From NCBI GenBank assembly GCA_000697475.1, contig JNEU01001123.1:62001-126000 (forward strand): 64,000 nt of DNA, written 5' to 3'. Positions 1 through 12,429 of this stretch are shown piece after piece. Position numbers and translations under genes: made by a program. The notes below the pieces were generated by a model. The model worked only from the letters and a program-made list of their open reading frames with translations, did not search any database and had not been told where the DNA came from. The DNA comes from Lichtheimia corymbifera B2541. Lineage: Eukaryota > Mucoromycota > Mucoromycetes > Mucorales > Lichtheimiaceae. Positions within the stretch are counted from its first letter, which is position 1. Each line of letters begins with the position of its first letter.

Positions 1-23
1 CCAAATGATGATGATGATCATTG

Positions 24-464
24 TCATTGGCTAAACAAGCCTTGCCATTCACCTTGAGTGGATTGTAATTCACGTTCCAATATCTTGACTTTGCGTTCCA
101 ATTGAACCACCTTGGCTGTAAGGTCATCATAGGCTGTGCGAACTTCCTTTTTGGCGTCATCCTCCTGGGAATCAGGTGATCCAGCGCTCACATAAGCGTC
201 TCGTAGCGAAGTCAACACCACATTGATAGTAGCACATTCATCTCGCAGGAAATCAAGCTCATTTTCCAAAGCGGCAATTGCCCGCTGTGTTTGACGTGGC
301 CTAGGCCTGGGTGTAGCGGGTGATGATGGTGTTGGTGTTGGTGGTGGTGGTGGAGGACTACTACTACTTGATGATTGGCTATTATCATCCATGAGCATGA
401 ACAGATGCTGAGGAGACAAAGATGGGGATGCAATATAAGAAGATGGTAAAGAAGAAAAGGCCAT
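24..464 (-). CDS. small coiled-coil protein, unrecognised
   Basis: This is an intronless 146-residue ORF. The first ~60 residues are low complexity: a Ser run, then PPPPPPTPTP and a basic RPRPRQ stretch. From about residue 60 to the end the sequence is heptad-like (AIAALENELDFLRDE, then VVQLERKVKILERELQ), so it should form a coiled coil. There is no signal peptide or membrane segment. I do not recognise the family. The ATG is the first in frame and the ORF ends at its own TGA, so it is complete inside the window. It could be a coiled-coil adaptor or one chain of a heterodimer, but that is speculation. The tail faces the window edge, so any downstream neighbour is not visible. Confidence 0.6.
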   Translation of the reverse strand: MAFSSLPSSYIASPSLSPQHLFMLMDDNSQSSSSSSPPPPPPTPTPSSPATPRPRPRQTQRAIAALENELDFLRDECATINVVLTSLRDAYVSAGSPDSQEDDAKKEVRTAYDDLTAKVVQLERKVKILERELQSTQGEWQGLFSQ

Positions 465-1415
465 TACGCGTTAGTATGCAACGCGTGGTTTAGTTTTATA
501 TGCCAAGAATACCCATAGCAACGGATCTGTGTGCATGTATGGAGATATGGGAAGGGGCGAATCGCCGGAAGAGTTTAAAAGCGTCTCGTAACATTACAGT
601 GTACAGCAACGTCAAGTGCTCTTGTATATATGCGTGTATGCAAGTATGTGTGTGGGTGTGCAAACGTGCGTTTATAGCGGAACCCGTGGGCGAACAAGGT
701 TTACTTTGAACAATTTCATTGGAAGACAGGGCATGTCAACGGTAGAATAAACTTTTCCTGCGTTTGCCTGATCAGGCGGCATGGCCGGCGGCGGCGAAAG
801 TTGCAGCAAACCCGTATGAAGCATCCCAAATGCATCAACTGAAATGAGTATAGCTTGCTTATCCTTGGTTGTGAGAGAAAACTTAGATGCGTGGTGCACC
901 ACGATGATACACAACAACACCACGATGATGATGAAGATGTGTGCATTTCTATATGCAATGTACGCTTACATCAAAGGCGGTCCCTGGTGCATCAAAGTTG
1001 TGTGTAAAGTAACTTTTGCCTTGTTCAGCGAAATAACCGATTTACTTGAAAGCAGCACCATCCTGTAATGTTCTTTTGTGACACGGAAAAGTCTCAATCA
1101 TGTGGTGCCCGCCTTTCTTTGTCTCACATGCAGCCATTATGCAAACACGCTTTACGGATTCGCTTTGTTGGGATCATTCATTCATTGTCTATGCTGCCTA
1201 TTACTCTCCATATTTGTCCATTTGAGAACATAGAAGAACATTAGATAAACACAGGGTTCTTTGTTTTCCTTGATGGTGATGGTGACACAGATCGTGTCAT
1301 TGTAATCTTGATCAAACCCAGTTTCCAAGGTGCTCTACTTGTTCCAAAAACTCTATTACGTTTATTCATATTTATTGGGTGCGATGTAATACATATGGCA
1401 ACCTGTGCCAAAAGT
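465..1415. other. intergenic region, small coiled-coil gene to histidine kinase
   Basis: About 950 bases lie between the start of the coiled-coil gene and the 3' end of the histidine kinase. Short ORFs occur in several frames but none shows conserved composition or splice support. There is a TG-rich stretch near 630-665. I see no RNA gene. Confidence 0.5.
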
Positions 1416-4400
1416 CTAAGAGCGATGGGGAGCAAACTTTTTGATGGCTGCAATCAGCTCGGGAAGACGTAATGGCTTGGTTACATATTCATCCTAAAAA
1501 AGAGAAAAAAAATGTGTGAGACATGGTGAAGCCACATTATAATACACAGCCATGATCAATCTTACCATTCCAGCGTCCAAGCACTTTTCACGGTCTCCAA
1601 TCATTGCGTGTGCTGTCAATGCGATAATGGGTATACGAGAATGGGTTCCGGATTCGTGTTCGATATGGCGGATAAGCTGAGTGGCTTCAAATCCACCCAT
1701 CACAGGCATCTGCACATCCATCAATATCATATCGAAGGATTGCGTTTCAAATGCCTCCACTGCAAGCTTGCCGTTTGATACAATCTTGACGTTGTGTCCA
1801 ACCTTTTGAAGGATACGTAATGCGAGCTTTTGATTGACGACATTGTCTTCTGCCAGCAGAATCCGTAAAGGTGCAATCTTTCCAGAGTCACTTGGCAATG
1901 CGACATGGCTTTCGAGTGCTGGTAATAAAGCATCCAATAACTCGGGAAGGTTGCGTGGCGAATTGATGTAGGCGGTGATACCAAGATCGATGCATAATTT
2001 CATATTAAGGCGATGTACTTCAGGTGAAATGAGGACAAGAGGGGTATATCGCAATGGTATCACTTCACGTATGCGCTCCGCTTGACTCATTTGATCAATG
2101 ATCACCGTATCAAAGAAAGGTGCATGGTCGCTTGAATTGGTGTGCTTGTTAGCTAATTCTGTTGCTGCGGCCACGCTGCTCACACGGAAAGTCTCCAAGT
2201 TGAGCTGCTGTATTTTATCGGCAACGCCCGTGGTGTCATTCATGCTGTCAACAAAGAGAATGCGTCGTCCTTGGAACTTTGACATCTTCTCCAGAATTTC
2301 CTTTTGTGCCACATGATACTGCCGTAATTTGACCGTAAAGTAAAACTGAGATCCACAACCATATGCTGATTCAACCCATAAGTCGCCATGCATCAATTCT
2401 ACAAGGTGCTTGGAAATAGAGAGACCAAGGCCAGATCCACCATATTCACGACTAACAAGTAATATTAGAGCCTGTTAACAAGTCATGGCATTTGTTGTAT
2501 AGCTTACGTGGTGCTTCCATCTGCTTGACAGAAGGTATCGAAAATGATGTTGAGCTTTTCTTGTTGGATACCGATGCCGGTGTCGCTAACGCAGAACTGG
2601 ACCTTGACAAAGTCACCATCCATACCCAAAACACGAGTTTCAAGCTCTACTCGGCCTTCAGTGGTAAACTTGACAGCGTTTCCAATAAGGTTAGTGATCA
2701 CTTGTCGCAGGCGTAGTGGATCACCAATAAGCTGATCAGGAATGGCTTTATCAACATTGTAGATCAAGTCGAGTTTCTTTTGATTTGCCTTGACAGCAAG
2801 CGTCTTGAGCACACTGAAAACGGATGATCGCAGCGAGAATGGGATAGCTTCGATAGTCATACGACCGGCTTCGATCTTTGAGATATCCAAAATGGCATCA
2901 ATGATTGATAATAGCGAGTTGGCGAGACTGGACACAATCATAAGGTTTTCACGTTGTTGCCGTGTGAGTTCTGTTTCGAGTGTAAGCGATGTCATGCCAA
3001 TGATGCCATTCATGGGTGTTCTGATTTCATGACTCATATTGGCCAAGAACTCGCTCTTGGATCGATTTGCCATTTCAGCGCTTTCTCTTGCTTGTCCGTT
3101 CTTGCGAATGGCATCACGTAATGAACCCACCATCTGATTGATCTTGGTTTTCAATGCATCCATTTCACCTTGAGCTTCGACAGTGATAAGTCGTGAGAAA
3201 TCATTCTCTGTTGCAGCTGCTGAAATCGATGCAAATGCACGCACTTGGGTCGTAAGATTGGATGCCATCGTGTTGACGTTGCTGGTAATCTCAAGCCAAA
3301 CGCCTTCAACGCCTTCTACTCGAGCTTCGACACCAAGGTTGCCTTCTGTACCCACTTCACGAGCAACACGTGTCACTTCGAATGCAAACGAATTGAGTTG
3401 ATCGACCATGGTATTGATGGTATCCTTGAGTTCGGCAATTTCACCATGTGCCTCGACTTCGATTTTCTTTGACAAGTCGCCTTGGGCCACAGCTTTACAT
3501 ACGGCAGCAATGGATCGCAATTGGTCGGTCAAGTTGCTTGCCATCAAGTTCACATTATCTGTCAATCCCTTCCACGTGCCATCAACGCCGCTGATAGTTG
3601 CTTGACCGCCAAGTTTGCCTTCTGTGCCAACCTCACGTGCCACTCTGGTCACCTCCGCTGCAAACCAACGCAGCTGGTCTACCATTGAATTCACCGTATC
3701 CCTATCATAAAGATGAATATAATGCTGAAAGCATCTATGCATATACTTACTTGAGCTCCATAATTTCGCCCTGAACCTCGACATCAATCTTTCGAGAGAG
3801 ATCACCCTTGGCTACAGCTGTGGTGACAGTAGCAATGGATCGTACTTGGGTCGTCAAATTTCCAGCCATCATGTTGACATTATCTGTCAAATCCTTCCAC
3901 GTGCCAGCGACACCTTGTACGACAGCTTGTCCTCCTAGTTTCCCTTCAGTACCGACTTCTCTTGCAACTCTTGTGACTTCAGTTGAAAAGACTCGCAATT
4001 GATCCACCATGTTGTTGACAATATTCTTGAGCTCAGAGATCTCGCCACCACTCTCAACTTCAATCTTCTTGGATAAATCGCCCAACGCAACAGCTTTGGT
4101 CACCTCAGCGATCGAACGCACTTGGTCGGTAAGATTGGCAGCCATTATATTTACATTACTGGTGAGTTCATGCCAGGTACCAGCAACACCTTGGACAATG
4201 GCTTGACCGCCGAGATTACCATCCGTGCCAACCTCCCTTGCCACCCGAGTAACTTCGGTCGAAAAGACCCTCAATTGGTCCACCATGTTGTTGACAATAT
4301 TCTTAAGCTCAAGGATCTCGCCACCGCTCTCAACTTCAATCTTCTTGGATAGATCACCATGGGCAACAGCCTTTGTCACCTCTGCAATAGAGCGTACTTG

Positions 4401-7400
4401 ATTGGTAAGATTGGCGGCCATAACATTGACATTCCTGGTAAGCTCCCACCATGTGCCTGCTGCACCTTGAACAATGGCTTGGCCACCAAGATTGCCATCC
4501 GTGCCAACCTCCCTTGCAACACGAGTAACTTCAGTCGAGAACACACGTAGTTGATCAACCATGTTATTGACAATATCCTTGAGATCTCGAATTTCACCGC
4601 CACTTTCGACTTCAATCTTCTTGCTCAAATCACCTGAGGCAACGGCCTTGGTAACTTCGGCAATAGAACGTACTTGATTGGTGAGATTGGCTGCCATGGT
4701 GTTTACATTATCTGTCAGATCTTTCCACGTGCCACCGACACTGGGTACCACCGCTTGCCCACCAAGTTTGCCTTCGGTGCCGACTTCCTTTGCCACACGT
4801 GTCACTTCAGATGCAAACACCCTCAGCTGATCCACCATGTCGTTAACGATATTCTTCAAGTCCAGAATTTCTCCTCGAGTCTCGACTTCAATCTTTTTCC
4901 TCAAGTCACCATTCGCAACAGCTTTGGTCACCTCAGCAATAGAACGCACTTGGGTTGTAAGATTGGCAGCCATGATATTGACATTGTTTGTAAGCTCATG
5001 CCACATGCCAGCTACGCCTTGTACGACAGCTTGTCCTCCAAGTTTGCCTTCAGTGCCAACTTCCTTGGATACACGGGTCACTTCGGAAGCAAATATACGT
5101 AATTGATCCACCATGTTGTTGACGATATTCTTGAGCTCTGATATCTCACCACCGCTCTCAACTTCAATCTTTTTGGATAAATCTCCCAACGCAACAGCTT
5201 TGGTCACCTCAGCGATTGAACGCACTTGGTCGGTAAGATTGGCAGCCATTATATTGACGTTACTTGTGAGCTCATGCCATGTACCAGCAACGCCTTGAAC
5301 CACAGCTTGGCCACCTAATTTGCCTTCTGTGCCGACTTCTTTAGATACACGGGTCACTTCGGATGCAAAGACACGCAATTGATCCACCATATTGTTGACG
5401 ATATCTTTCAATTCCAGAATCTCGCCTCTTGTTTCCACATCAATCTTCTTGCTGAGATCACCATGCGCTACAGCTTTAGTCACTTCAGCGATGGATCGTA
5501 CTTGAGTAGTGAGGTTGGCAGCCATATGATTGACATTATCTGTCAAATCCATCCATGTACCATCCACATTTGGCACCACCGCTTGTCCACCAAGTTTTCC
5601 TTCAGTGCCGACTTCTTTAGCCACACGTGTTACTTCGGCCGCAAAGACGTTGAGTTGATCCACCATGTTGTTGACCGTATTCTTCAGGTCTCGAATCTCG
5701 CCACGTGTTTCAACGTCAATTTGCTTGCTAAGATCACCCCTGGCAACAGCTTTTGTGACTTCAGCAATTGAACGCACTTGCGTTGTCAAATTGGCTGCCA
5801 TAGTATTGACATTGTCGGTAAGGTCTTTCCAGGTACCACTCACGTTGGGCACCACTGCTTCACCACCAAGTTTGCCTTCGGTACCGACTTCACGAGATAC
5901 TCTTGTCACCTCGAATGAAAATACACGTAGCTGATCCACCATGTCGTTGACGGTGTTTTTGAGATCCAATATTTCACCCCGAGTGACAACATCGATTTTC
6001 TTGCTAAGATCACCCCTAGCAACAGCCTTTGTAACCTCAGCGATCGAGCGTACTTGCGTTGTCAAATTGGCTGCCATAGTATTGACATTGTCGGTAAGGT
6101 CTTTCCATGCACCACCCACATCCTTGACAACAGCTTGTCCACCAAGTTTGCCTTCCACACCGACTTCAAGAGAGACTCTTCGCACCTCTGCTGAAAAGAG
6201 CCGTAATTGATCCACCTACGATAAAATGATGAGAAATCAAGTTACCAAGATTTTTTTTATCAATCACCTACCATCCTGTTCATTGTATTTTTGAGCTCAA
6301 GCACCTCGCCTTGTGCATTGGCAGTTACTTTTCTGCTTAAATCACCTCGAGCCACTGCTTTTGCCACAACCGCAATGTCACGCACTTGGTCGGTAATTTT
6401 GGATGCCATCATGTTCACGTTTTGTGTCAAGTCTTTCCACGTGCCACCGACGTCTTTGACTACTGCTTGGCCACCAAGTTTTCCTTCAGTCCCCACCTCG
6501 AGTGATACCCGTGTCACTTCGATTGCAAAAGTAGATAGCTACATGCAAACAAGTAAGCATACATAGTCTGGAGATGGGCCATTGAATCTGTGTTTATCTA
6601 CCTGGTCAACCATAGTATTGATTGTATTTTTCAGATCGAGCATTTCTCCCTTGACTTCCACCTTGACCTTTTTTGTGAGATCGCCACGAGCCACGGACTT
6701 TGAGACTTGAGCAATATCCCGTACTTGGTTTGTGAGGTTGGCAGCCATTGTATTGACGTTATCTGTGAGTTCCTTCCAAATGCCATCCGCACCAGCCACA
6801 GTGGCCTGTGCACCTAGTCGACCTTCGGTACCGACATCATGAGCGACCCGTGATACTTCGGATGCAAACAAATTGAGCTGATTCACTAAAATAGTATGGG
6901 GGTGGTGGTGGTGGTGAGTATGAGCCAAATAAAAAGAGCCAACTTTTTGCATTACCCATTGTGTTGAATGTATTCTTCAATAAAAGCGTTTCACCTTTGA
7001 CAGGAACCGTCATAGCTTTACTAAGATCGCCACGTGCAATAGCTGTGGATACATCTGCAATATCACGCACTTGTTCCAAATGGCTCCTTGTCATGCTGTT
7101 GAGGTTGAGCATAAAATCACGCCATACGCCTGTCATGTCACGATCACATCGAGCTTGGACACCAAGTTTGCCTTTGACAGCGGTTTCATGAGCGACATAG
7201 GTTGCTTCATCGGCCACCCGTTGTAGTCTGTCTACCATACTATTGACAGCATGTTTCAACATATGGATGGATGAGGTAGAGTCGAGAGAGATGCCAGTTG
7301 CAGCAGCATAGCGTTCATGGGTACAAGTGATACGTCGATCCAATCTTCCAGCAAATACGGATGAAGCCACCTTGACGGCCTGCATGACACAATCAGGACA

Positions 7401-8298
7401 TACTGCAAGGTTGCCATTGTCATTGTCGGAGAAGGAAGGTGAGATTGAAGCAAAAAACATAGAAGCACCGGATGCGTTAAAGGGCGGAGTTACAGAAGGT
7501 GTTGTGGGAGCATGACTAGAAACGGCTGTTGTCTATTGTGTTACCCTACTTTGTTTGTGCGTGATCTTGAGTATTTATTTACTTACCAAAGTAGCCACCA
7601 CCAGGGGTAGTAGCAGCAACAGGTGGCATTGGCAATATAGGGCTTCGACTGGGGGGATGTAACTTTGAAAGCATATTGGCGTCCTTGATTGTAGCGAGAT
7701 CATTTTCTGGTGTAGCTGACGATGACGATGATGATGATGATGATGACGATGATGATTGTTTTCCATCCTTGCTAACAGATTCAGTGGAAGGTGCTGATGC
7801 GATGGGAGAAGGAGGTTGTTGTTGTTGTTGCTGTACTGCTTTTGAGGAAGAAGAAGAAGAAGATAATGATAATCGATGACCATCAGTTGAAGCTTGAGCT
7901 GTAGCGACGAGAGATGTCAGGTCGTCAGGATGTTCGTATTGTTGCCCTGCTGTCAAGAGTTGATATTGCTGTTGGATAGCAATTCGGTATCGTAGATTGT
8001 CTGTCTCGAGCATCAGCTGCCGTTGGGCAATGTTCTTCAAAGCACTATCGAGGGAGGTAGCCAAGTCGACATCCTCTGTTGATAGACGTTCCAGGGTATC
8101 ACGGGATAGCTGTTTACTCAAGCAATGGTCGACATGTCCTTGATCGAGATCTCGTACAAGGTCGCGGACATGGTTAAGAATGAAAGTACTCATACTGAGT
8201 TCGTTGTCGGCTGAAACCTTGTTATGGTCGTGTGTGGAATGTGAAATGCAATGCTTCTTGGAATCTTGTTGAGGATCGCCTGTAAATGAGCGTTTCAT
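1416..8298 (-). CDS. NIK1: group III hybrid histidine kinase with expanded HAMP array
   Basis: This is a cytosolic hybrid sensor kinase of the Nik1/Os-1/NikA family, which acts upstream of the HOG-type MAPK cascade and is the target of dicarboximide and phenylpyrrole fungicides (family knowledge). Exons from 5' to 3': 8298-7587, 7525-6956, 6885-6602, 6538-6272, 6215-3751, 3701-2508, 2451-1566, 1493-1416. They sum to 2152 codons with every junction in phase. Order: a Ser/Gln-rich N-terminus (~240 residues), then at least 14 HAMP-type units of ~92 residues (core VTKAVAxGDLSKKI, then [13 protein letters not shown]), H-box [17 protein letters not shown]-box [16 protein letters not shown]-boxes DTGIGI and GSGLGL, and a receiver with [11 protein letters not shown] and phospho-Asp in ILMDVQMP. 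No membrane segment is seen. Ascomycete members usually carry 5-6 HAMP units, so this array is unusually long. The start is the first ATG; an in-frame GTG 9 bases upstream was not used. Confidence 0.95.
3751..6215 (-). repeat. nine tandem 276-bp HAMP-coding units in one exon
   Basis: A single intronless 2465-base exon encodes nine near-identical units with a 276-base period (92 codons). Each contains a version of [21 protein letters not shown], a TWxELTxNVN segment, [20 protein letters not shown], and GDLSKKI. The 5' units of the same gene sit one per exon (6538-6272, 6885-6602). The amplification therefore seems confined to this exon. Confidence 0.9.
7700..7760. repeat. GAT/GAC trinucleotide tract
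   Basis: This trinucleotide tract, read on the minus strand as TCA/TCG codons, encodes a poly-serine run in the N-terminus of the histidine kinase. Nearby CAA codons (about 7815-7835) give a short poly-Gln run. Both are probably length-variable between strains. Confidence 0.7.
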
Positions 8299-9356
8299 AA
8301 CGCCCACATGAATTAGAATCGGTAGAAAGCTGCGACAAAAGTGTCAAAAGCAGGGGGGAACCTCACAAGGGGAATGATTTTCTGCGCTGCAAGAGAGAGA
8401 GAGAGAAAGAAAGAGAAGATTTCGTCGATTCAATGCTGCACCAAAAGTTGCTCAGCTAAAATTAATCCATGCAATCTCGGCTATTGGCTATTGTATTGAA
8501 TAAACGCTCGAGTAAGAAAGAATGAGCGTGTGATAAAAGAAAGAAGTAATAGACCAAGGAAGCGGTGAATATACACCTTTGGTGGCGACCTCTTGCTGCT
8601 GAGTGCCAAACAATCAATGTGGATATCCTTGGTGTTTCAAGAATTCGACGGAGATGATGGTCATCACCCCCACCCCACCTCCTCCTTCTGGTGGGATCAC
8701 TAGATGCACCACCCGCACACGATATTCCACCACCCTCTGGTGCATATTCACATTATACCCTTTACATCATAAATCATATATCTCGGATTTGACATTAATC
8801 CACAATCTAGCTACTTGCTTGTGTATCGTTACGCATCCCCCACTTGTATCTTTGTCGGTGTCAAATAAAGCCATGGCTATGGCTACTATTCACTCGCTTC
8901 CACCGGATGAATTTTGATGCGAGAAGAAAAATCCTATTTATATGAGTGTAGCAGTCCGTAGCAACCGTTTCATAGCTATTAACAGCCTGCTGTTATATAT
9001 AAAAGAAAGCTCGAAGCTCATCTTTCCATATCCGGGATCCCTTACCATAACACCGACCGCGGATTAAATGAAGCACGTAGGAGGTGCTGTATGTATCATC
9101 ACTCACTTTCTCAAATAGTCGGTAGGCAGGAAGATTTAGACAAGAGGATTGTAAAGTATAATGACGAGTTGAGAACACCTTTAAAGTTGAAAAAGTAAAT
9201 CTTTGATCCTCATCAATTATAGCAGCGACGCACCAACAAAGTAGCTTCTTCTTGATCGATATTAACTTTATTGAGACGCTGACTACTTTTAATTATACAC
9301 GCCAGATGATGTAATGTGTATACTACGCTCTCCGGCTTTTTAAATACATACATAGT
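8299..9356. other. intergenic region upstream of the histidine kinase
   Basis: The region contains the histidine kinase promoter and the 3' flank of the ankyrin gene. A GA-rich stretch (about 8393-8420) lies ~100 bases upstream of the kinase start. A 104-codon open frame at 8603-8917 starts with GTG and is Pro/Thr-rich low complexity, so I did not call it. Confidence 0.5.
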
Positions 9357-10104
9357 TTATTCACTTAATTGGTCATCATCGATTTCTTCAGGATACTCAT
9401 CATCGGCAATATCCGAGTCATCCTAACGTAGGTAGAAAGAGGTTTAGAGTCACGATCTCCTTTGTTTTTACTTTGTTTGTTCATTACCACTTCATATGCC
9501 GCCATCGCTTGATCGAAAAGCTCTTTCATATCTTCATCTTTTGGATCCACCATCATCGGTGGCGTCATCTTTGCCTTGTTTTCAATCCTATAATACCAAT
9601 ATCCGTGAGCATCCTTGACCCACGTGCACCAGCGTTGTATATAAAAAGTACCGTGGATCAGCACCAGCTTCCAATAATTGATCGACCATGGCTATCGCGA
9701 TATCATAATCTTCTTTGTATTGGACTGCCTTGTGTAACGGAGTATCTTGATCGATTCGGTCACGCATATTGAGATCGATAGCTTTAAGCGTCACCAATAA
9801 TTCGAGGCATGACAACGAGCCATACTTTGCACTTGTGTATGTATCGAACCTCTTGTGAGAAAAAAGAAAAGAAACAATACCACAAATGACTTACGCGTAG
9901 TGAAGAGCACCATCACCAATGCCGTCGACAAAGTTGTAATCGACATCGTCGCTATTGAGCATTTCCTTGAGCAAGTCGTCTTGATCGTTGCGACATGCAG
10001 CTAGCATAATCTCGTCTAGTAGTAGTTGTTATAGTTATGTTAGCAATCCTCGAGATAGAGTTCATGATAAAATTACTATGGGTAGCCCCTTCTTGGTCGT
10101 CCAT
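9357..10104 (-). CDS. small ankyrin-repeat protein
   Basis: Five exons (10104-10077, 10015-9895, 9831-9652, 9587-9488, 9422-9357) join in phase to 164 residues. The N-terminus reads MDDQEGATHNEIMLAACRND, followed by two or three ankyrin repeats: GDGALHYAAKYGSLSCLELL and DTPLHKAVQYKED with LLEAGADP. The acidic tail is DDSDIADDEYPEEIDDD. Such short proteins with an acidic tail resemble Yar1 and related fungal ankyrin proteins, which act as partners or chaperones of other proteins; that role is inference. There is no signal peptide or membrane segment. The first exon is only 28 bases and was chosen because it restores phase and supplies the ATG. The last intron (9423-9487) was chosen because it gives the acidic tail; a read-through alternative would give a basic tail. 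Confidence 0.8.
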
Positions 10105-11269
10105 GCTCAAAAAGAAAGAAAAAAGGTGGCTGAACACGTTATGCCTGCATGAATGCAATTTGATATGGCGGCGACAGGCTTATATTCCATTCTTTTCCAA
10201 CATAGCAACAGCACAAAACCCAGTCATTCCATATCCCCTTCAAGAAACATTGTATAATAAAGACTAGGCCATACCTTCAACTCAAGTGCTTCGACGCATG
10301 TGTAACTCGAAATAATACAGAGAGACATCCATATTAGCTCCGAGACAATATCATGGATGGACTTATATAACAACAAAGAAACCTCTTTATTAACCCAATT
10401 GCATAATCTATAATCCATAAAGAGGGATTACTAGCACAGTGATGAGTATGACCAGATAGATGCTAAAATAAACATAGCACCATACCCGACTCTCGTGTTC
10501 TTCACTGCCTTGGCGATATTGCTGCGCCCACCATGATGTACGAATTTAATCAGACATCATTGATATCACCTTCACCAGGTTATTGGTATATGTCAAGCAT
10601 GCGCCATGTTTATTGCGCAACATGATGAAAGAATTAACGCGTATCGAAAGGAGTATGTTGACTTGTTACTCAAGCACAATGACACTTGATTCATGCATCA
10701 ATGAGAAGCATCGTCATTATTCACATTCATTCAGCTACCACTAATACATGGTTCATCAACCATGAAATGACAGCGCTTTATTGAGTGGAGCCTATAATTA
10801 CGGGATCTGGGTCCATTTCAGGGGGAGGAAAAAATCTCGACTGCACACTCTCAGACGAGCTTACTATTCAGATCATTGACCTTGCTATTTCTGTTAGATT
10901 AGTAGCACATGCAATAAAATGAGCCGGCAAAGATACCGATTTGCCTAGCAACGCAGCGTACCGTTTCTAAGGCTAATGGCTACAATCCACTATGATGTGC
11001 AAGAGAGAGCATGTGTAATATTGGTTTTATTTACAATGAACTGCGTTTGTGTGTGTATTCATTTCCATACAAAGCGATGGGATAAGCATTGGACATCAGC
11101 AGGCACTGACTCACGAGTGATAGCCATCCATATAATATATATGATCAATGCGGCTATACCATTACTGGTGTTTGTTTCATTTTGAGGAGCTTCTTTCACA
11201 CAACTGGAACATCCACTGCAAAGCCGTTGTTCTTTTTATCTTTACTTTGTTCTTATACTCAAGACACTC
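10105..11269. other. intergenic region (divergent promoters)
   Basis: The region lies between the divergently transcribed ankyrin gene (left) and LEA2-type gene (right). It is AT-rich, with a TATA-like run near 11130-11145. Short open frames show no coding support. Confidence 0.5.
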
Positions 11270-12429
11270 ATGAGCCGTTCACCGAATCACTCGGAGCACC
11301 ATTACTATGCTTCCCACTTCCCAGCCAATGACCCATATCGAGTAATGAGAAAAAGTGCAACTCCAGGTTAGATCCAAACCCTCGACAAAAGAGTTTCTTT
11401 TTTATTTGCTAATGTAAGCATATATGCATGTCATTTGTAGATTCTAGCGAAAGCAAAGGAGGCGGGGTGGAACACTCACGTACTACTTCCGAGAGTAGCA
11501 CAGGACGACTGGCCAATACAATACCATACGACCCATACGATGATTATGAAGATCCCTACGCCACACGACAAAAAATGCGACGCACTGAAAACATCACATC
11601 TGCTCGAGCCAATTCATATCTACCTTATTCACATTATCGTCAAGATTCTTTTACTACACGAGGCCCGATGGCACTTGAAGATGATCGATTACAAAGCTTT
11701 GCGACAAGTCAAGGTGCCGGCAGTAAAGGGATGGGCTCTTTATTACAAGATAACATGATCATGGATAAAATGATGGAACCAGCCAACGCTACCGCTGATG
11801 CTACCAATGCAAACCGCCATAAAGCTCATTCTACGGCATCCATGCTCGAATCGCTACCTGAAGAGCTCAAGCGTCGACGAAAGAAACGGCGATGGTGCTG
11901 TGGAACTCGGCCTCGTACAGCGCTTCTTATTTCACTCCTATTTATTGCTATTATTGTGGTGATTTGGTACTTTGTATGGCCTCGATGGGTATCCAGTGTA
12001 CAATTCTCGAATGCAAGCCTGACGACGCCATCTGGTGAGAGCAATACGACATATGATGCGACGTGGGAGCTTAATTTGACTGTGAGCAATAATGATAATT
12101 GGGTGCCTACACGGGTCAAGAATTTCTACGTCGAGGTGTTGGATGGTAATACCAATGTCAAAGTCGGTCAAGGAAGCACAGGATCCATGGTTCTCCCACC
12201 CAAGACCGATGAATTGACACTTACACTTCCTGTTCACGTCTATTACAGCAGCAACAATCCCGATGATGTCACGTTGACTGATCTTGCAGCATGTATTTCC
12301 ATCAATCAAGAATCCGGTACACATCAAACGATCAATCTTATCTTTCAGGTCGAACAACAGATCTCTGGCATTGCCTGGAAACACACAACCGAAATCAATC
12401 CTTCCATGGTAACCTGTCCCCAATGGTGA
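11270..12429 (+). CDS. LEA2/WHy-type single-pass membrane protein
   Basis: Two exons (11270-11366 and 11441-12429) give 361 residues. The first ~175 residues are polar and cytosolic in character, rich in Ser, Tyr and Asp, ending in the basic stop RRRKKRRWCC. One strong membrane helix follows (LLISLLFIAIIVVIWYFVW). The C-terminal ~160 residues form a beta-rich domain (VQFSNASLTT, WELNLTVSNNDNW, KVGQGSTGSMVLPPKTDELT) typical of the LEA2 / NDR1-HIN1-like fold. Fungal members are single-pass type II proteins at the vacuole or plasma membrane and their function is poorly known. N-glycosylation sequons (NAS, NTT, NLT) follow the helix, so that side is probably lumenal or extracellular. The upstream ATG exon is preferred because the main ORF alone lacks a good start. 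Confidence 0.8.

Noticed and set aside
3808..6210. Series of plus-strand 60-140-codon frames
   Set aside because: They repeat with the 276-base period of the HAMP array and are antisense shadows of it.
8603..8917. 104-codon frame with Pro/Thr-rich protein
   Set aside because: Starts with GTG, low complexity, no splice support and no family.
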